Below, piece by piece: positions 17,771 through 27,125 of a stretch of 64,000 nt of DNA. This DNA comes from Dyella flagellata (lineage in GTDB: Bacteria > Pseudomonadota > Gammaproteobacteria > Xanthomonadales > Rhodanobacteraceae), in NCBI RefSeq assembly GCF_030160275.1, contig NZ_BSOA01000049.1, positions 186,001 through 250,000 on the forward strand, read 5' to 3'. A program made the translations under genes and the position numbers. Numbering within the stretch: the first letter of the stretch is position 1; each line of letters starts with the position of its first letter. The notes under the pieces are model-generated. The model did not search any database. It saw only the letters and a program-made list of their open reading frames with translations, and was not told the origin of the DNA.

Positions 17771-18775
17771 TCAGCCCTTCCATTGACCCAGCGCGGCCAG
17801 GCCATTGTCCTTGGCACGCGCATGCACCACTTTCTGTGCATCGGCGTACTGCGCCTTCATGTCCTTGGACCACAGCTTCAACGCGGCCTGCTGCATCGCG
17901 CGGCCGTAGGAGAAGGACAGCGGCCACGGGTGCGGGCCCATGCGGTTCATCGCATTGAGGTGCGCGGTCGACTGCTCGTCCGTCTGACCGCCGGAAAGGA
18001 ACACGATGCCCGGCAGCGTCGCCGGCACCGTGGTCTTGAGCACGCGCACGGTGGCTTCGGCCACTTCCTCGACGCTGGCCTGTTCATCCGCATCCTTGCC
18101 CGGAATCACCATGCTGACCTTCAGGATGGTGCCTTCCAGCAGCACGTTTTGCTCGTACAGCGCATTGAACAGGCTGCGCAGCACGGCTTCATGCACTTCG
18201 TAGCTCACCTCGATACTGTGGTCGCCATCCATGATCACTTCCGGCTCCACCATCGGCACCAGGCCGGCTTCCTGGCACAGCGCGGCGTAGCGGGCCAGCG
18301 CGTGAGTGTTCGCTTCGATCGCGGTGGAGCTGGGGTTGTCTTCGCTGATGTTGATCACCGCACGCCACTTGGCGAATTGCGCGCCAAGCTTCACGTACTC
18401 GGCCAGGCGCTCGCGCAGGCCATCGAGGCCCTCGGTCACCACGTCGCCCGGGAAACCGGCCAGCGGCACGGTGCCCTTGTCCACCTTGATGCCCGGAATG
18501 ATGCCGTGCTTCTTCATGATCTGGGTGAACGGCACGCCATCCTTGGTGGATTGACGGATCGTCTCGTCGTACAGGATCGCGCCTGAAATGTGTTCGGACA
18601 GATTCGGCGTGGTGAGCAGCAGCTCGCGGTAGGCGCGGCGATTTTCCTCGGTGTTCTCGATGCCGACCGCCTCGAAGCGCTTCTTGATGGTGTTGGTCGA
18701 TTCGTCGATGGCGATGATGCCCTTGCCCGGTGCCACCATGGCCAGTGCGACGCTCTCGAGATCTTCAATGCTCAT
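17771..18775 (-). CDS. Class I fructose-bisphosphate aldolase
   Basis: Schiff-base (class I) aldolase cleaving fructose 1,6-bisphosphate, 334 aa, similar in layout to eukaryotic aldolases. Visible: ALAMVAPGKGIIAIDESTNT, IPGIKVDKGTVPLAG, VPMVEPEVIMDGDH, LLEGTILKVSMVIPGKD with the Schiff-base lysine region, and FLSGGQTDEQSTAHLNAMN. The start MSIEDLESVALAMV was chosen because the longer frame has no conserved extension. It lies in a run of glycolytic genes (fba, pyk, gap). Confidence 0.95.
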   Translation of the reverse strand: MSIEDLESVALAMVAPGKGIIAIDESTNTIKKRFEAVGIENTEENRRAYRELLLTTPNLSEHISGAILYDETIRQSTKDGVPFTQIMKKHGIIPGIKVDKGTVPLAGFPGDVVTEGLDGLRERLAEYVKLGAQFAKWRAVINISEDNPSSTAIEANTHALARYAALCQEAGLVPMVEPEVIMDGDHSIEVSYEVHEAVLRSLFNALYEQNVLLEGTILKVSMVIPGKDADEQASVEEVAEATVRVLKTTVPATLPGIVFLSGGQTDEQSTAHLNAMNRMGPHPWPLSFSYGRAMQQAALKLWSKDMKAQYADAQKVVHARAKDNGLAALGQWKG

Positions 18776-18910
18776 TGGACGACTCCGTAAAACTTTGGCG
18801 GCCGGTGGCCGCAAGGGAGGGATGCCACCCGGTCGGGCGGACAAGCTGGAAAGCGCGCGATTATAGCCCCATCCCGTCGGCGGGGCGTTCACACGGCCCC
18901 AAGAGGCCGC

Positions 18911-19357
18911 TCAGGCGGCCTGACCGTACCCGGGCAGCTTGCAAGGAGCCATCAGCTGGGCGCGCTTGGCTGGGTCGTCGGGAGAATTGAACGGAACGAC
19001 GTAGTAAGTGGCTACCGGCGTGTGGTTTTTGTTGCTGAGCGAGGGTCCGTAGCGGAAATGGGACACCGCGCTCACCGCCGCCTTGCCCAGGTCGCTGGAG
19101 GGCGCCATCTTGGCCACCTGCACGTTCATCGGCACGCCATCGTTGCCGATCAGGTAGGTAACCGCGATACAACTGGGCTTGTAGAGGTTCACACCGCTGT
19201 TGGGCACGTCCACCGAAACGTCGCGGTTGAGCAGGACCCAGTCCTGGGACAACTGGTCCGGCGCCACCCTGGGCGCCTCTTGCGCCATGGCCGGCATACC
19301 TGCCGCCAGCAGGGTTGCCACGAACAGGGATGAGGCGAAACGAGTCGTCGTGCGCAT
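18911..19357 (-). CDS. Secreted TonB C-terminal-like domain protein
   Basis: 148 aa with signal peptide (MRTTTRFASSLFVATLLAAG, cleavage near AMA|QE). The rest resembles a TonB C-terminal domain: YKPSCIAVTYLIGNDGVPMNVQVAKMAPSSDLG then AVSAVSHFRYGPS. Unlike true TonB it lacks a Pro-rich linker and a permanent membrane anchor, so it is unlikely to energise receptors by itself. Function unknown. It sits alone between fba and pyk on the same strand. Confidence 0.7.
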   Translation of the reverse strand: MRTTTRFASSLFVATLLAAGMPAMAQEAPRVAPDQLSQDWVLLNRDVSVDVPNSGVNLYKPSCIAVTYLIGNDGVPMNVQVAKMAPSSDLGKAAVSAVSHFRYGPSLSNKNHTPVATYYVVPFNSPDDPAKRAQLMAPCKLPGYGQAA

Positions 19358-19443
19358 GGCGGAACCTCCGATGTAGAGCTGTGGGGACGTGCCGCCAGTC
19401 TAGCCAACCCGCGACGCTGCGGCGCAGCGGGTTGGCGATTCCG

Positions 19444-20916
19444 TTACAGGTCGCGCAGGCTTTCCACCACGCCATCGGCTCCCACCGACAACAGCTTCAG
19501 CGTATTGGTGCCGCCGCCCTTGCCGATATGGTCACCGTGCGTAAGCACCACCCGATCGCCCTCGGCCAGCTTGCCGGCGGTAAACAGCTGACGCACCGCT
19601 TCGCGTGCAGACACCGCCGGATTCAAGGTGTCATGCGTGAATTTCACCGGCTGCACGTCGCGCAAAACCAACATGCGGCGGCGCGCATCATCGAACGGCG
19701 ACAGCGCGTAAATCGGTACGGCGCTGCGATAGCGCGACAACCACTGGGCGGTTGCGCCCGATTCGGTCAGAGCCACGATCGCACGCACGCCGATCTCGCT
19801 GGCCAGCAACATCGCCGCCAACGCAATCGCCTGATCGGTACGATCCAGGTGGTGCGCATTCTTGGTAAGGTCTTCCTTCGGCTCGAACTGGCGCTCGGCA
19901 CCCAGGCAAATGCGACGCAGCGCCGCCACCGCCTTGTCCGGATGCGCACCGGCCGCCGATTCCTCCGACAGCATCACCGCATCCGTGCCGTCGATGACGG
20001 CGTTGGCCACATCCAGCACTTCGGCGCGGGTGGGAATGGGCGAGCGCACCATCGACTGCAGCATTTGCGTCGCGGTGATGACGGCGCGATTGCGCTGCAC
20101 GGTTTCACGGATGATCTTCTTCTGCAGGCCCGGCAGCTCGGCGTCGCCGATTTCCACGCCCAGGTCGCCGCGCGCCACCATCACCACGTCGGAGGCATCG
20201 ATGATTTCGCCGAGTACCGGAATCGCGTCCGCGCGCTCGATCTTCGCCACCAGCGAGGCATTGCCGCCGGCCTCCTTGAGCAGGCGGCGCGCGAGATCCA
20301 TGTCTGCAGCGGAGCGCACGAACGACACGGCCAGGAAATCCGCACCGATTTCCGCGGCAAGCTTGATATCCGCCTTGTCCTTTTCGGACAGTGCATCGAC
20401 GGACAAGCCGCCGCCCTGGCGATTCAAGCCCTTGCGATCGGAAAGACGCCCGCCGATCAGCACCTTGCAGCGTATCTCGCTGCCGGCCACTTCAAGCACA
20501 GTGAGCGCGACCAAGCCATCATCCAGCAGCAGCACGTCGCCCGCCTCGACATCCCTGGGCAAGCCCAGATAACTCACACCCACGCGAGTGTTGTCACCGG
20601 GCGGCGCATCGGAACGGCAATCGAGCACGAACGGATCGCCGTCACGCAACTCGACCGGACCATTGGCAAATCGCTCGACGCGAATCTTCGGCCCCTGCAG
20701 GTCGGCGAGAATACCCACCTCACGGCCAACCTTCTCGGCCGCCTTGCGCACCGCTGCCGCGCGAGCGCGGTGATCGTCGGCCTGGCCATGCGAGAGATTG
20801 AGGCGTACGACATTGACGCCTTCGGTAAGGATTTTTTCGAGCATGCCGGGCGCGTCGGTGGCGGGGCCCAGGGTTGCGACGATCTTGGTGCGGCGGGAAG
20901 GAGTGTCGGTGGCCAT
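19444..20916 (-). CDS. pyk: Pyruvate kinase
   Basis: Final ATP-making step of glycolysis (PEP + ADP to pyruvate + ATP). 490 aa: RRTKIVATLGPAT, NVVRLNLSHGQADDH, ADLQGPKIRVERF, SLVAKIERADAIPVLGEIID, VVMVARGDLGVEI, ITATQMLQSM (effector/catalytic Thr), and an allosteric C-terminal domain. A candidate promoter lies upstream on the minus strand (TTGCAT at 20996-21001, 17-bp spacer, GATATT at 20973-20978). Confidence 0.96.
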   Translation of the reverse strand: MATDTPSRRTKIVATLGPATDAPGMLEKILTEGVNVVRLNLSHGQADDHRARAAAVRKAAEKVGREVGILADLQGPKIRVERFANGPVELRDGDPFVLDCRSDAPPGDNTRVGVSYLGLPRDVEAGDVLLLDDGLVALTVLEVAGSEIRCKVLIGGRLSDRKGLNRQGGGLSVDALSEKDKADIKLAAEIGADFLAVSFVRSAADMDLARRLLKEAGGNASLVAKIERADAIPVLGEIIDASDVVMVARGDLGVEIGDAELPGLQKKIIRETVQRNRAVITATQMLQSMVRSPIPTRAEVLDVANAVIDGTDAVMLSEESAAGAHPDKAVAALRRICLGAERQFEPKEDLTKNAHHLDRTDQAIALAAMLLASEIGVRAIVALTESGATAQWLSRYRSAVPIYALSPFDDARRRMLVLRDVQPVKFTHDTLNPAVSAREAVRQLFTAGKLAEGDRVVLTHGDHIGKGGGTNTLKLLSVGADGVVESLRDL

Positions 20917-21244
20917 TGCGGGAGTTTTGAAATTTGTCGGACGAGACTAACAGAACACCATGGCGACCCTGCAATATCTTTTTGCGTGCAAACGTATGCA
21001 ATATTGCGTGCGGCAGCGCGGCAAAGCCCGCTATGGCAATTGGACGGAAAGACGTAAAAGCGTGTCCCGTAGAAGCTGGCACACGCATGCATGTCTATAC
21101 GATGGCGCATGGTTCGCACACGCGCCGCCATCGGATCGGCTTCGCGCGTCTTGAAGGTAGCGCCAGATCCCTGCAACTTAAGTTTTCGGCTACGACAATA
21201 CCTGCGATCTGCACGCCACTTAAGGGCAATGCGATTTCCCTGAT
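20917..21244. other. Gene-free gap upstream of pyk
   Basis: About 330 bp between pyk and the nuclease gene, both on the minus strand. It probably carries the pyk promoter described under pyk and contains the self-complementary GCAATATTGC near 20998-21007. Open frames here have no protein-like character. No riboswitch or RNA family recognised. Confidence 0.5.
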
Positions 21245-22057
21245 TCAGCCGTTTTGCAGCGCCAGGTTCAAGACCTCAGCCAGTCGCCTGCCCGCTTCGC
21301 GCAGGCGGCTGTCGGCGACCGGCAGCTCGGCGTCGATGTAGGCCTGGTCGATCTTGTGACCGGCAGGGTAGATATCGCGCGTGATCTGGCAGGACTCTTC
21401 CGCCCACTGCACCACCGGCTTGTCCAACGGCGCGATCGGCTGCGGCAGAGGGGCGGCGCCTTCGGCATCGAGCCGCTTGGCGTAGGCCTTCCAGTCCAGC
21501 CCACGCGTGCTCAGCAAACCCGAATCCCACACCCGGTGCAGGTTCGAGCCTTGTCCCTGGAATTGCACCTGATAGGCATTGCCGCCGGCATCGTCGCGAT
21601 AGCCCGCATGCAGTGGCTGGTGCAGATCGCCGATGAAATGCACCACGAATTTGAGCGCCTTGAGCCGCACCTCATCCGGCTGGCTGCGATCACTCAAGAT
21701 CGCGACATAGCGCGGGATCGCTTCCACTACACACTGGCCATTCTTGCAATCGCGCGGCGGCACGTACTTGCAGGAAGGATCGCGGAAGTCGATGTAGTGC
21801 AGGGGACGCGTTTCCTTCCACAGCGCCTGCTGCTTGGGATCGTTGCGGATCTCGTCCGGCCAGCTCGCGATATCGGCCAGCGACTTGGTGTGATCCAAGG
21901 CCAGCAGGCGCTCCACCTCAGCCTCGGCCGCCGGGCTCAAATGCCGCTGGGCCAGTTCGGCCACTACGCTGTGCCCCAGGGGTCCCCACGCGTAGGCAGC
22001 GGGCGCGACGGCCAGCGCGGTGAACAAGGCGGCAGCGAGACGGCGGGCGAAAAACAT
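21245..22057 (-). CDS. Secreted S1/P1-type zinc nuclease
   Basis: 270 aa with signal peptide ending AYA|WG, which exposes the N-terminal Trp that is a zinc ligand in this family. Further ligand motifs: GPLGHSVVAELAQRHL, DIASWPDEIRND, PLHYIDF, FVVHFIGDLHQPLHAGYRDDAGGN. Degrades single-stranded DNA/RNA and 3'-nucleotides outside the cytoplasm, probably for phosphate/nucleotide scavenging. The start was set at MFFARRLAAALF, the signal-peptide Met. Monocistronic. Confidence 0.93.
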   Translation of the reverse strand: MFFARRLAAALFTALAVAPAAYAWGPLGHSVVAELAQRHLSPAAEAEVERLLALDHTKSLADIASWPDEIRNDPKQQALWKETRPLHYIDFRDPSCKYVPPRDCKNGQCVVEAIPRYVAILSDRSQPDEVRLKALKFVVHFIGDLHQPLHAGYRDDAGGNAYQVQFQGQGSNLHRVWDSGLLSTRGLDWKAYAKRLDAEGAAPLPQPIAPLDKPVVQWAEESCQITRDIYPAGHKIDQAYIDAELPVADSRLREAGRRLAEVLNLALQNG

Positions 22058-22226
22058 CGGCAATCCCTTGGAAACAAGTGCGGGATGATGCCACATGCGT
22101 TATGACAATCCGACGTGAGCGGCCCGCCCGGGTGAGGGAGAGCGCCGGTTCGGGCTAGAATGCGGGTTTCGGCGGCCAGCGTGCCGCCGCTTTGCTGCCC
22201 CATCATCCTTTGGAGGACGCTGTCCC

Positions 22227-23240
22227 ATGGCCATCAAGGTCGCCATCAACGGTTACGGTCGCATCGGCCGCAATACTCTGCGCGCGCTGTACGAAGCCAA
22301 GCGCACGAACGAAATCCAGATCGTCGCGGTCAACGACCTCGGCAACGCCGAAACCAACGCGCACCTGACGCAGTATGACACTGCCCATGGCCGATTCCCC
22401 GGCGAAGTATCGGTGGAAGGCGGCGAACTGATCGTCAATGGCGACCGCATCAAGGTCTGCGCCGAGCGCGACCCGTCCAAGCTGCCCTGGGGCGAACTGG
22501 GCGTCGACGTGGTGCTGGAATGCACCGGCCTGTTCACCTCCAAGGCCAAGGGCGGCGCCCACCTCGCGGCCGGCGCGAAGAAAGTGATCATCTCCGCGCC
22601 CGGCGATAAGGACGTGGACGGCACCTTCGTGTATGGCGTGAACCACGACCAGCTCACCGCCGCGCACCAGGTGATCTCCAACGCTTCGTGCACCACCAAC
22701 TGCCTGGCGCCGCTGGCCAAGGTGCTGCACGAGAAGATCGGCATCGTGCACGGCCTGATGACCACCATCCACGCCTACACCAACGACCAGGTACTGACTG
22801 ACGTCTACCACTCCGACCTGCGCCGCGCCCGTTCGGCCACGCATTCGCAGATCCCGACCAAGACCGGCGCTGCAGCGGCGGTGGGCCTGGTGCTGCCTGA
22901 GCTGGCCGGCAAGCTGGACGGCTTCGCGATCCGCGTGCCGACCATCAACGTGTCGGTGGTCGACCTCTCCTTCGTGGCCGCGCGCAACACCAGCAAGGAA
23001 GAAATCGACGCCGCGATCAACGAAGCCGCCAACGGCGCGTTGAAGGGCATTCTGGCGGTCAACACCAAGCCGCTGGTCTCGATCGACTTCAACCACAATG
23101 CCCACTCCTCCATCTACGACTCAACGCAGACGCGCGTGATGGGCGGCACCCTGGTCAAGGTGCTGAGCTGGTACGACAACGAGTGGGGCTTCTCCAACCG
23201 CATGCTGGACATGACCAAGGCCTTGCTGGCGGCGAAGTAA
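22227..23240 (+). CDS. gap: Glyceraldehyde-3-phosphate dehydrogenase
   Basis: NAD-dependent glycolytic enzyme, 337 aa. N-terminal Rossmann motif [15 protein letters not shown], catalytic [17 protein letters not shown] (Cys near 153), and [15 protein letters not shown] at the C-terminus. Start preceded by TTGGAGGACG. A TAGAAT at 22156-22161 may be the -10. Followed by a strong terminator. Confidence 0.97.
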   Translation: MAIKVAINGYGRIGRNTLRALYEAKRTNEIQIVAVNDLGNAETNAHLTQYDTAHGRFPGEVSVEGGELIVNGDRIKVCAERDPSKLPWGELGVDVVLECTGLFTSKAKGGAHLAAGAKKVIISAPGDKDVDGTFVYGVNHDQLTAAHQVISNASCTTNCLAPLAKVLHEKIGIVHGLMTTIHAYTNDQVLTDVYHSDLRRARSATHSQIPTKTGAAAAVGLVLPELAGKLDGFAIRVPTINVSVVDLSFVAARNTSKEEIDAAINEAANGALKGILAVNTKPLVSIDFNHNAHSSIYDSTQTRVMGGTLVKVLSWYDNEWGFSNRMLDMTKALLAAK

Positions 23241-23261
23241 GCCAAGTCCCCCGCTTCATGC

Positions 23262-23292
23262 AAAACGGCCGCCCTCGGGCGGCCGTTTTTTT
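23262..23292 (+). terminator. Intrinsic terminator of gap
   Basis: AAAACGGCCGCCC (23262-23274) pairs with GGGCGGCCGTTTT (23277-23289) around a tiny loop, followed by more T. It also serves the convergent oxygenase gene in the other direction. Confidence 0.85.
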
Positions 23293-23310
23293 AGGGATTA
23301 CGCAGCGGGC

Positions 23311-24237
23311 TTAGCGACGGAAGCGTACGAACGCCCGCTTGGCAAGATAAAGCAGATGGCCGGTCAGGCCACTATCCTGTGCGGCACGCAATGCGGTGTT
23401 GTCAGCGTAAAGCATGCGGATATGTGCATCGCGCTGTTCCAGCAGTTGCTTGATTTCCGCCAGGTCGCCGCGCGTGAGCGCATGCCCCTCGGTGAAACGC
23501 TCGGACAGCTGGCGGTTGACGTAGAAGGTAGTGTGCCGTCCCGCGGTTTCTTCTGCTGGACGGTCCTTGGTGTAGAAGTACAGCGCCACCGAGCGCCGCG
23601 TCATGTCGGCTTGCTTCTCGGGCAAGCGAATGGGGTCGAAGCCATGCCATGAACGCTCCGAGGTCTCGAAGATCACGCAGCGATTGAACGCCGGACTTAC
23701 CAGGCGCGAAGCGCGGCCATCCACATGCGGGTCGCGGAACAACTCCAGACAACCACCCCATGCCTGATCCCACTCGTGGTTGAGATAGACGATGAGATTG
23801 AGCCGGCGATGCCAGCGTTCGCTGGGGTGGTAATTGAAATCCACGTGCGCATCCAGCGACATGCCGTTGCGATTTTCGTGCGTGCCGCCCCCCAAGTACC
23901 AAGGATCGTAGATCAAGCCATCGATGCCAGTGACACGGCCGATCGCATCCAGGAAGGCCCGGTTTTGAATCGCATCATCCAACTGCTGGTAAGCCGGCCC
24001 CAGGCTTCGCACCTTCGCCAAGGTGGATTTGCCGCCTGGCTCGCCGCCGTCGCCGATGAAATTGCCGCGCTCGAACGCGGGAAAAGCATCCAGCAGAGCT
24101 TGCGCGAAAGCCGGCTCGAGAAAATCGTCGATGACGACGTGCGGAAACGGCATCGCGGCCGCGAATTCATTGGAATACTCGGCTAGCTTGGCCAATACGG
24201 CCGGATTGATGATGGCGGTTCCTGCAGCGGCTTGCAT
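23311..24237 (-). CDS. 2-oxoglutarate/Fe(II)-dependent oxygenase-like protein
   Basis: 308 aa. Iron ligands are visible as H131-x-D133 (DAHVDFNYHP) and a distal His198 (RSWHGFDP), with Arg214/215 (MTRRSVALYFY) as the 2-oxoglutarate anchor: the prolyl-hydroxylase-like double-stranded beta-helix layout. No signal peptide. The C-terminal 60 residues are helical. It is divergent from a GtrII glucosyltransferase gene; such oxygenases often sit in surface-polysaccharide loci, so the substrate may be a glycan or surface protein (inference). Confidence 0.82.
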   Translation of the reverse strand: MQAAAGTAIINPAVLAKLAEYSNEFAAAMPFPHVVIDDFLEPAFAQALLDAFPAFERGNFIGDGGEPGGKSTLAKVRSLGPAYQQLDDAIQNRAFLDAIGRVTGIDGLIYDPWYLGGGTHENRNGMSLDAHVDFNYHPSERWHRRLNLIVYLNHEWDQAWGGCLELFRDPHVDGRASRLVSPAFNRCVIFETSERSWHGFDPIRLPEKQADMTRRSVALYFYTKDRPAEETAGRHTTFYVNRQLSERFTEGHALTRGDLAEIKQLLEQRDAHIRMLYADNTALRAAQDSGLTGHLLYLAKRAFVRFRR

Positions 24238-24375
24238 GCAATCCCTTTTGGTCGGTAGCTGCGGCGCTCCACTATGGATCGGCGCCTCCCATGGCTCTTG
24301 TGCATGGGAGCTGGCATTCTAGCAATTTGGTCTACTCCAAGAGCAGACCGGGCGCCGACGCGCCGCCTTCAAGCC

Positions 24376-25953
24376 ATGGAGAAAAGCCGGCTTATGCCTT
24401 CTTCGCAGCAAATCCCGGCCGGCAGCAAGCAGCTGTTCGGCATCCTGTTTACCGGCTATCTGCTCTTTGTGCTTTACCCGATCCTGCGTGCCGACCGCCC
24501 TTTCAATGACGACATGGCGCGCATGCTTTCGGGGGCGTACAGCTGGAACGACAACGGGCGTCCGCTGACCACGGCCTTGATGCGCCTGCTGGAAGGAAAC
24601 CTGCCGCGCCTGGTCGACTTTGCGCCGATGCCGCAGATCCTCGCCATCGCCCTGCTGGCTTTGGCCGGGATGCTGATCGCGCGCCGCTACGCCATCCAAT
24701 CGCCCTGGCTGGCCGCGCTGCTCGTGCTGCCCTTGGGCGCGCAGCCATTTTTCCTGGAAAACCTCTCCTTCCGCTTTGACGCCGTCGCCATGGGCGCGTC
24801 CGTGCTGCTGGCCGTGCTTCCGGTAAGCGTGTGTCGCGACAACCTGCGCGGCTTCGCACTGGGAGCGCTAGCGCTGCTTGGCTGCCTGTGCAGCTACCAG
24901 CCATGCTTGAACGTATTCCTGATCTTCGTGCTGCTCGATCTGGTGGCGGCGCAGGCACGTGATGAAACGCCTGCGCGTGTAGCGCGGCTGGCGGCGTTCT
25001 ACGTAGGCGAAGCACTCCTGGCCGTGCTCATTTACCAATGGAAGGTGGCCCCCTCCATCAAGGACTGGATCCACGAGCACAGCCAGATGATCCACAGTCC
25101 CCAACAATGGGACGTGGTCGTCGCCAATGCAAAGAACATGAGCGCCTTTCTGCTGCACGCGCTCGCCCGGCGCTGGACGCCCGTACTCGTTTGGCTGCTG
25201 GCGCTCACGGCGCTTGCTCCTGTCGCCGTCGGCCTGTCTTACGCGTTTGCATCCAGCGCGAAGCGGACACGCCCGGTGTGGGTCAAATGCGGCTTGGCTC
25301 TGTTTCCCCTCTTGCTGCCGTTCGTCGCTCTGGCTTGCGTAGCCGGCCCGATGCTCCTGCTGGTCTCGCCGATCTTGTCGCCGCGCGTGTTTCCCGGGGT
25401 GGGCGCACTGATGTGCGCAAGCCTCATCGCCTTGCACGTCGCATTGCGCAAATGGGGTCCCGGCTGGGGCAATGGACTGTGCTACACGGTAGCCGGAGTA
25501 TGGACGCTCGGCATGTTCTGCTTTGCCAACATCTACGGCAACGCTTCAACCGCACAAAAGCAATACGAAACGCAGATCGCCTCGCAGCTCGCCAACGACC
25601 TGGCCGAGCTCAAGCAGAAACAGGGCATCAATAGCTTCCTTATGGATGGCTCGGCCGGCCTGTCGCCGCTTTCGGCCCATGCGGCGGAAATCTTTCCAGT
25701 GCTCAACAACCTGATTCCACCCTACCTGATGGGGAACGACTTCCAGTCGCGCCATTTCGTCAAGCTGTTCGGGACCGGACTGGACGAGGCCAGGGAGAAT
25801 CCGGCTGGCAATGCCGCCGCCGACGCCCTGCTGCTACGTGCTTGCGATGCCCCGGTCCTCTACACGAGGAACCGCTATGTGCTGCGCGTCGTCGATACCA
25901 CCGCGGTGGTGACTTTCCCGGGCGGACGCCCCTTGTCTTGCCCGCATGGTTGA
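24376..25953 (+). CDS. GtrII-like polytopic glucosyltransferase
   Basis: About 525 aa inner-membrane protein with around 10-11 TM helices. The first loop contains RADRPFNDDMARMLSGAYSW, a pattern shared with GtrII-type glucosyltransferases that add glucose to O-antigen; the C-terminus (after about residue 415) is a periplasmic domain. Start at MEKSRLMPSSQQ; MPSSQQ six codons later is possible. No GtrA/GtrB partner is in the window. Divergent from the 2OG oxygenase. Confidence 0.78.
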   Translation: MEKSRLMPSSQQIPAGSKQLFGILFTGYLLFVLYPILRADRPFNDDMARMLSGAYSWNDNGRPLTTALMRLLEGNLPRLVDFAPMPQILAIALLALAGMLIARRYAIQSPWLAALLVLPLGAQPFFLENLSFRFDAVAMGASVLLAVLPVSVCRDNLRGFALGALALLGCLCSYQPCLNVFLIFVLLDLVAAQARDETPARVARLAAFYVGEALLAVLIYQWKVAPSIKDWIHEHSQMIHSPQQWDVVVANAKNMSAFLLHALARRWTPVLVWLLALTALAPVAVGLSYAFASSAKRTRPVWVKCGLALFPLLLPFVALACVAGPMLLLVSPILSPRVFPGVGALMCASLIALHVALRKWGPGWGNGLCYTVAGVWTLGMFCFANIYGNASTAQKQYETQIASQLANDLAELKQKQGINSFLMDGSAGLSPLSAHAAEIFPVLNNLIPPYLMGNDFQSRHFVKLFGTGLDEARENPAGNAAADALLLRACDAPVLYTRNRYVLRVVDTTAVVTFPGGRPLSCPHG

Positions 25954-26024
25954 CCGCCGCCTTGCGCGGCCCAATCGCAGCTCCGGCGGCATCCTGCCAC
26001 GGCCGACAGGATGCCTGGAGGGCG

Positions 26025-26030
26025 TATAAT
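26025..26030 (+). promoter_or_regulatory. Perfect -10 box just before the globin start
   Basis: TATAAT six bases before the ATG at 26037. A transcript from this box would begin at or next to the A of ATG, i.e. leaderless or nearly so. No clear -35 is seen 17 bp upstream. Confidence 0.45.
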
Positions 26031-26036
26031 GGCAAC

Positions 26037-26450
26037 ATGCAAGACTCAAAGCTCGATACCGCGCAGATCGCCCAACTGGTCGATCGCTTTTACGAAAAAG
26101 TGCGCATCGACCCCCTGCTTGGCCCCGTATTCAATGCCGCCATCGACGACTGGGACGAGCACAAGCGCACACTGACTTCGTTTTGGTGTTCCGTGGCATT
26201 GCGCGCCAATAGCTATCGCGGCAACCCGATGGCGATTCACCGCGAACAGACCAGCATCCGCACCGAGCATTTCGAACGCTGGCTCTCGCTATGGCGGACC
26301 ACTACGCGCGAAATGCTGGACGAGGCCGATGCCGGAATCATGCTTGAGCACGCCGATCGTATCGGGCGCAGCCTGCGGCTGGGCATGGGCTTGCAAGAAC
26401 GCCTCGGCATGAGCCCGTTCACGATTCCAGTCGTAGGCCGCTGCCCGTAG
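26037..26450 (+). CDS. Group III truncated haemoglobin
   Basis: 137 aa haem protein of the 2-over-2 globin class III: LVDRFYEKVRIDPLLGPVFN, WDEHKRTLTSFWCSVAL, and NPMAIHREQTSIRTEHFERW with the proximal His in the HREQ or EHFERW region as in other class III members. Probably an oxygen/NO-reactive protein in the cytoplasm. The start is the first ATG with globin similarity; there is no Shine-Dalgarno, in line with a leaderless mRNA. Its TAG stop is provided by the first bases of a REP-like palindrome. Confidence 0.9.
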   Translation: MQDSKLDTAQIAQLVDRFYEKVRIDPLLGPVFNAAIDDWDEHKRTLTSFWCSVALRANSYRGNPMAIHREQTSIRTEHFERWLSLWRTTTREMLDEADAGIMLEHADRIGRSLRLGMGLQERLGMSPFTIPVVGRCP

Positions 26451-26514
26451 GCTGGGATGACAATCCCAGCTTCGGAAACGCGCCGTGAAAGCTGGGATTG
26501 TCATCCCAGCCTAC
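26447..26514. repeat. REP-like paired palindrome, copy 1
   Basis: 68-bp element with inverted ends: GTAGGCTGGGATGACAATCC on the left and its reverse complement on the right, each arm also containing an internal GCTGGGAT...ATCCCAGC palindrome. Same family as 37631-37703 and 58575-58642. The left end contains the globin stop codon. Confidence 0.85.
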
Positions 26515-26521
26515 GCTCCGA

Positions 26522-27022
26522 TCAGCCCAACGCTTTCAATGCCGCTTCGTAATTGGGCTCGTGGGCGATCTCGCCGACCAGTTCGGTATGCACGACCTTG
26601 TCGTGCTCGTCCAGCACCACCACAGCGCGTGCAGCCAGACCGGCCAGTGGGCCTGACGCAATCGCTACACCGTACTCCTGCAGGAAAGCATGACCACGCA
26701 TGGTCGACAACGTCACCACGTTGTCCAGGCCCTCTGCCCCACAGAAGCGGGCCTGGGCAAACGGCAGATCGGCCGAGATGCACAGCACCACCGCATTGTC
26801 CAACTGGCTGGCCTTCTCGTTGAAGCGGCGCACGGACGTTGCGCAAGTCGGCGTGTCGATGCTGGGGAAGATGTTCAACACCTTGCGCTTGCCGCTGAAT
26901 TTGTCCAGCGCCGCATCCGACAGGTCCTTGGCCACCAGCTTGAACGCGGGCGCCTGGCTGCCGACAGCAGGCAGTTGGCCGCCGACTTGAACCGGATTGC
27001 CCTTGAGGGTCACTTGGGACAT
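26522..27022 (-). CDS. tpx: Thiol peroxidase Tpx
   Basis: Atypical 2-Cys peroxiredoxin reducing (lipid) hydroperoxides with thioredoxin. 166 aa. Peroxidatic Cys60 in [13 protein letters not shown] and resolving Cys94 in [10 protein letters not shown] are both present at the expected 34-residue spacing. No signal peptide. Stand-alone gene convergent with the globin gene across REP copy 1. Confidence 0.96.
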   Translation of the reverse strand: MSQVTLKGNPVQVGGQLPAVGSQAPAFKLVAKDLSDAALDKFSGKRKVLNIFPSIDTPTCATSVRRFNEKASQLDNAVVLCISADLPFAQARFCGAEGLDNVVTLSTMRGHAFLQEYGVAIASGPLAGLAARAVVVLDEHDKVVHTELVGEIAHEPNYEAALKALG

Positions 27023-27125
27023 ACGCTGCTCCTAGGGATGGGAAGGAAGAGACATGTGAAGATAGCGCCGGCGGCCCTGCGCGTCACCCCTTCCTTTCCG
27101 GCCCGTACCCTCAGGCGATGGCGGC

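Noticed and set aside
19315-21057. 580-codon plus-strand frame opposite pyk
   Set aside because: Antisense shadow of pyruvate kinase.
20934-21341. 135-codon plus-strand frame in the pyk/nuclease gap
   Set aside because: Runs into the opposite nuclease gene, composition not protein-like, no ribosome site.
26031-26451. A longer 202-aa form of the globin beginning at 25842
   Set aside because: Upstream part has no globin similarity and overlaps the GtrII gene; the -10 box favours the internal ATG.
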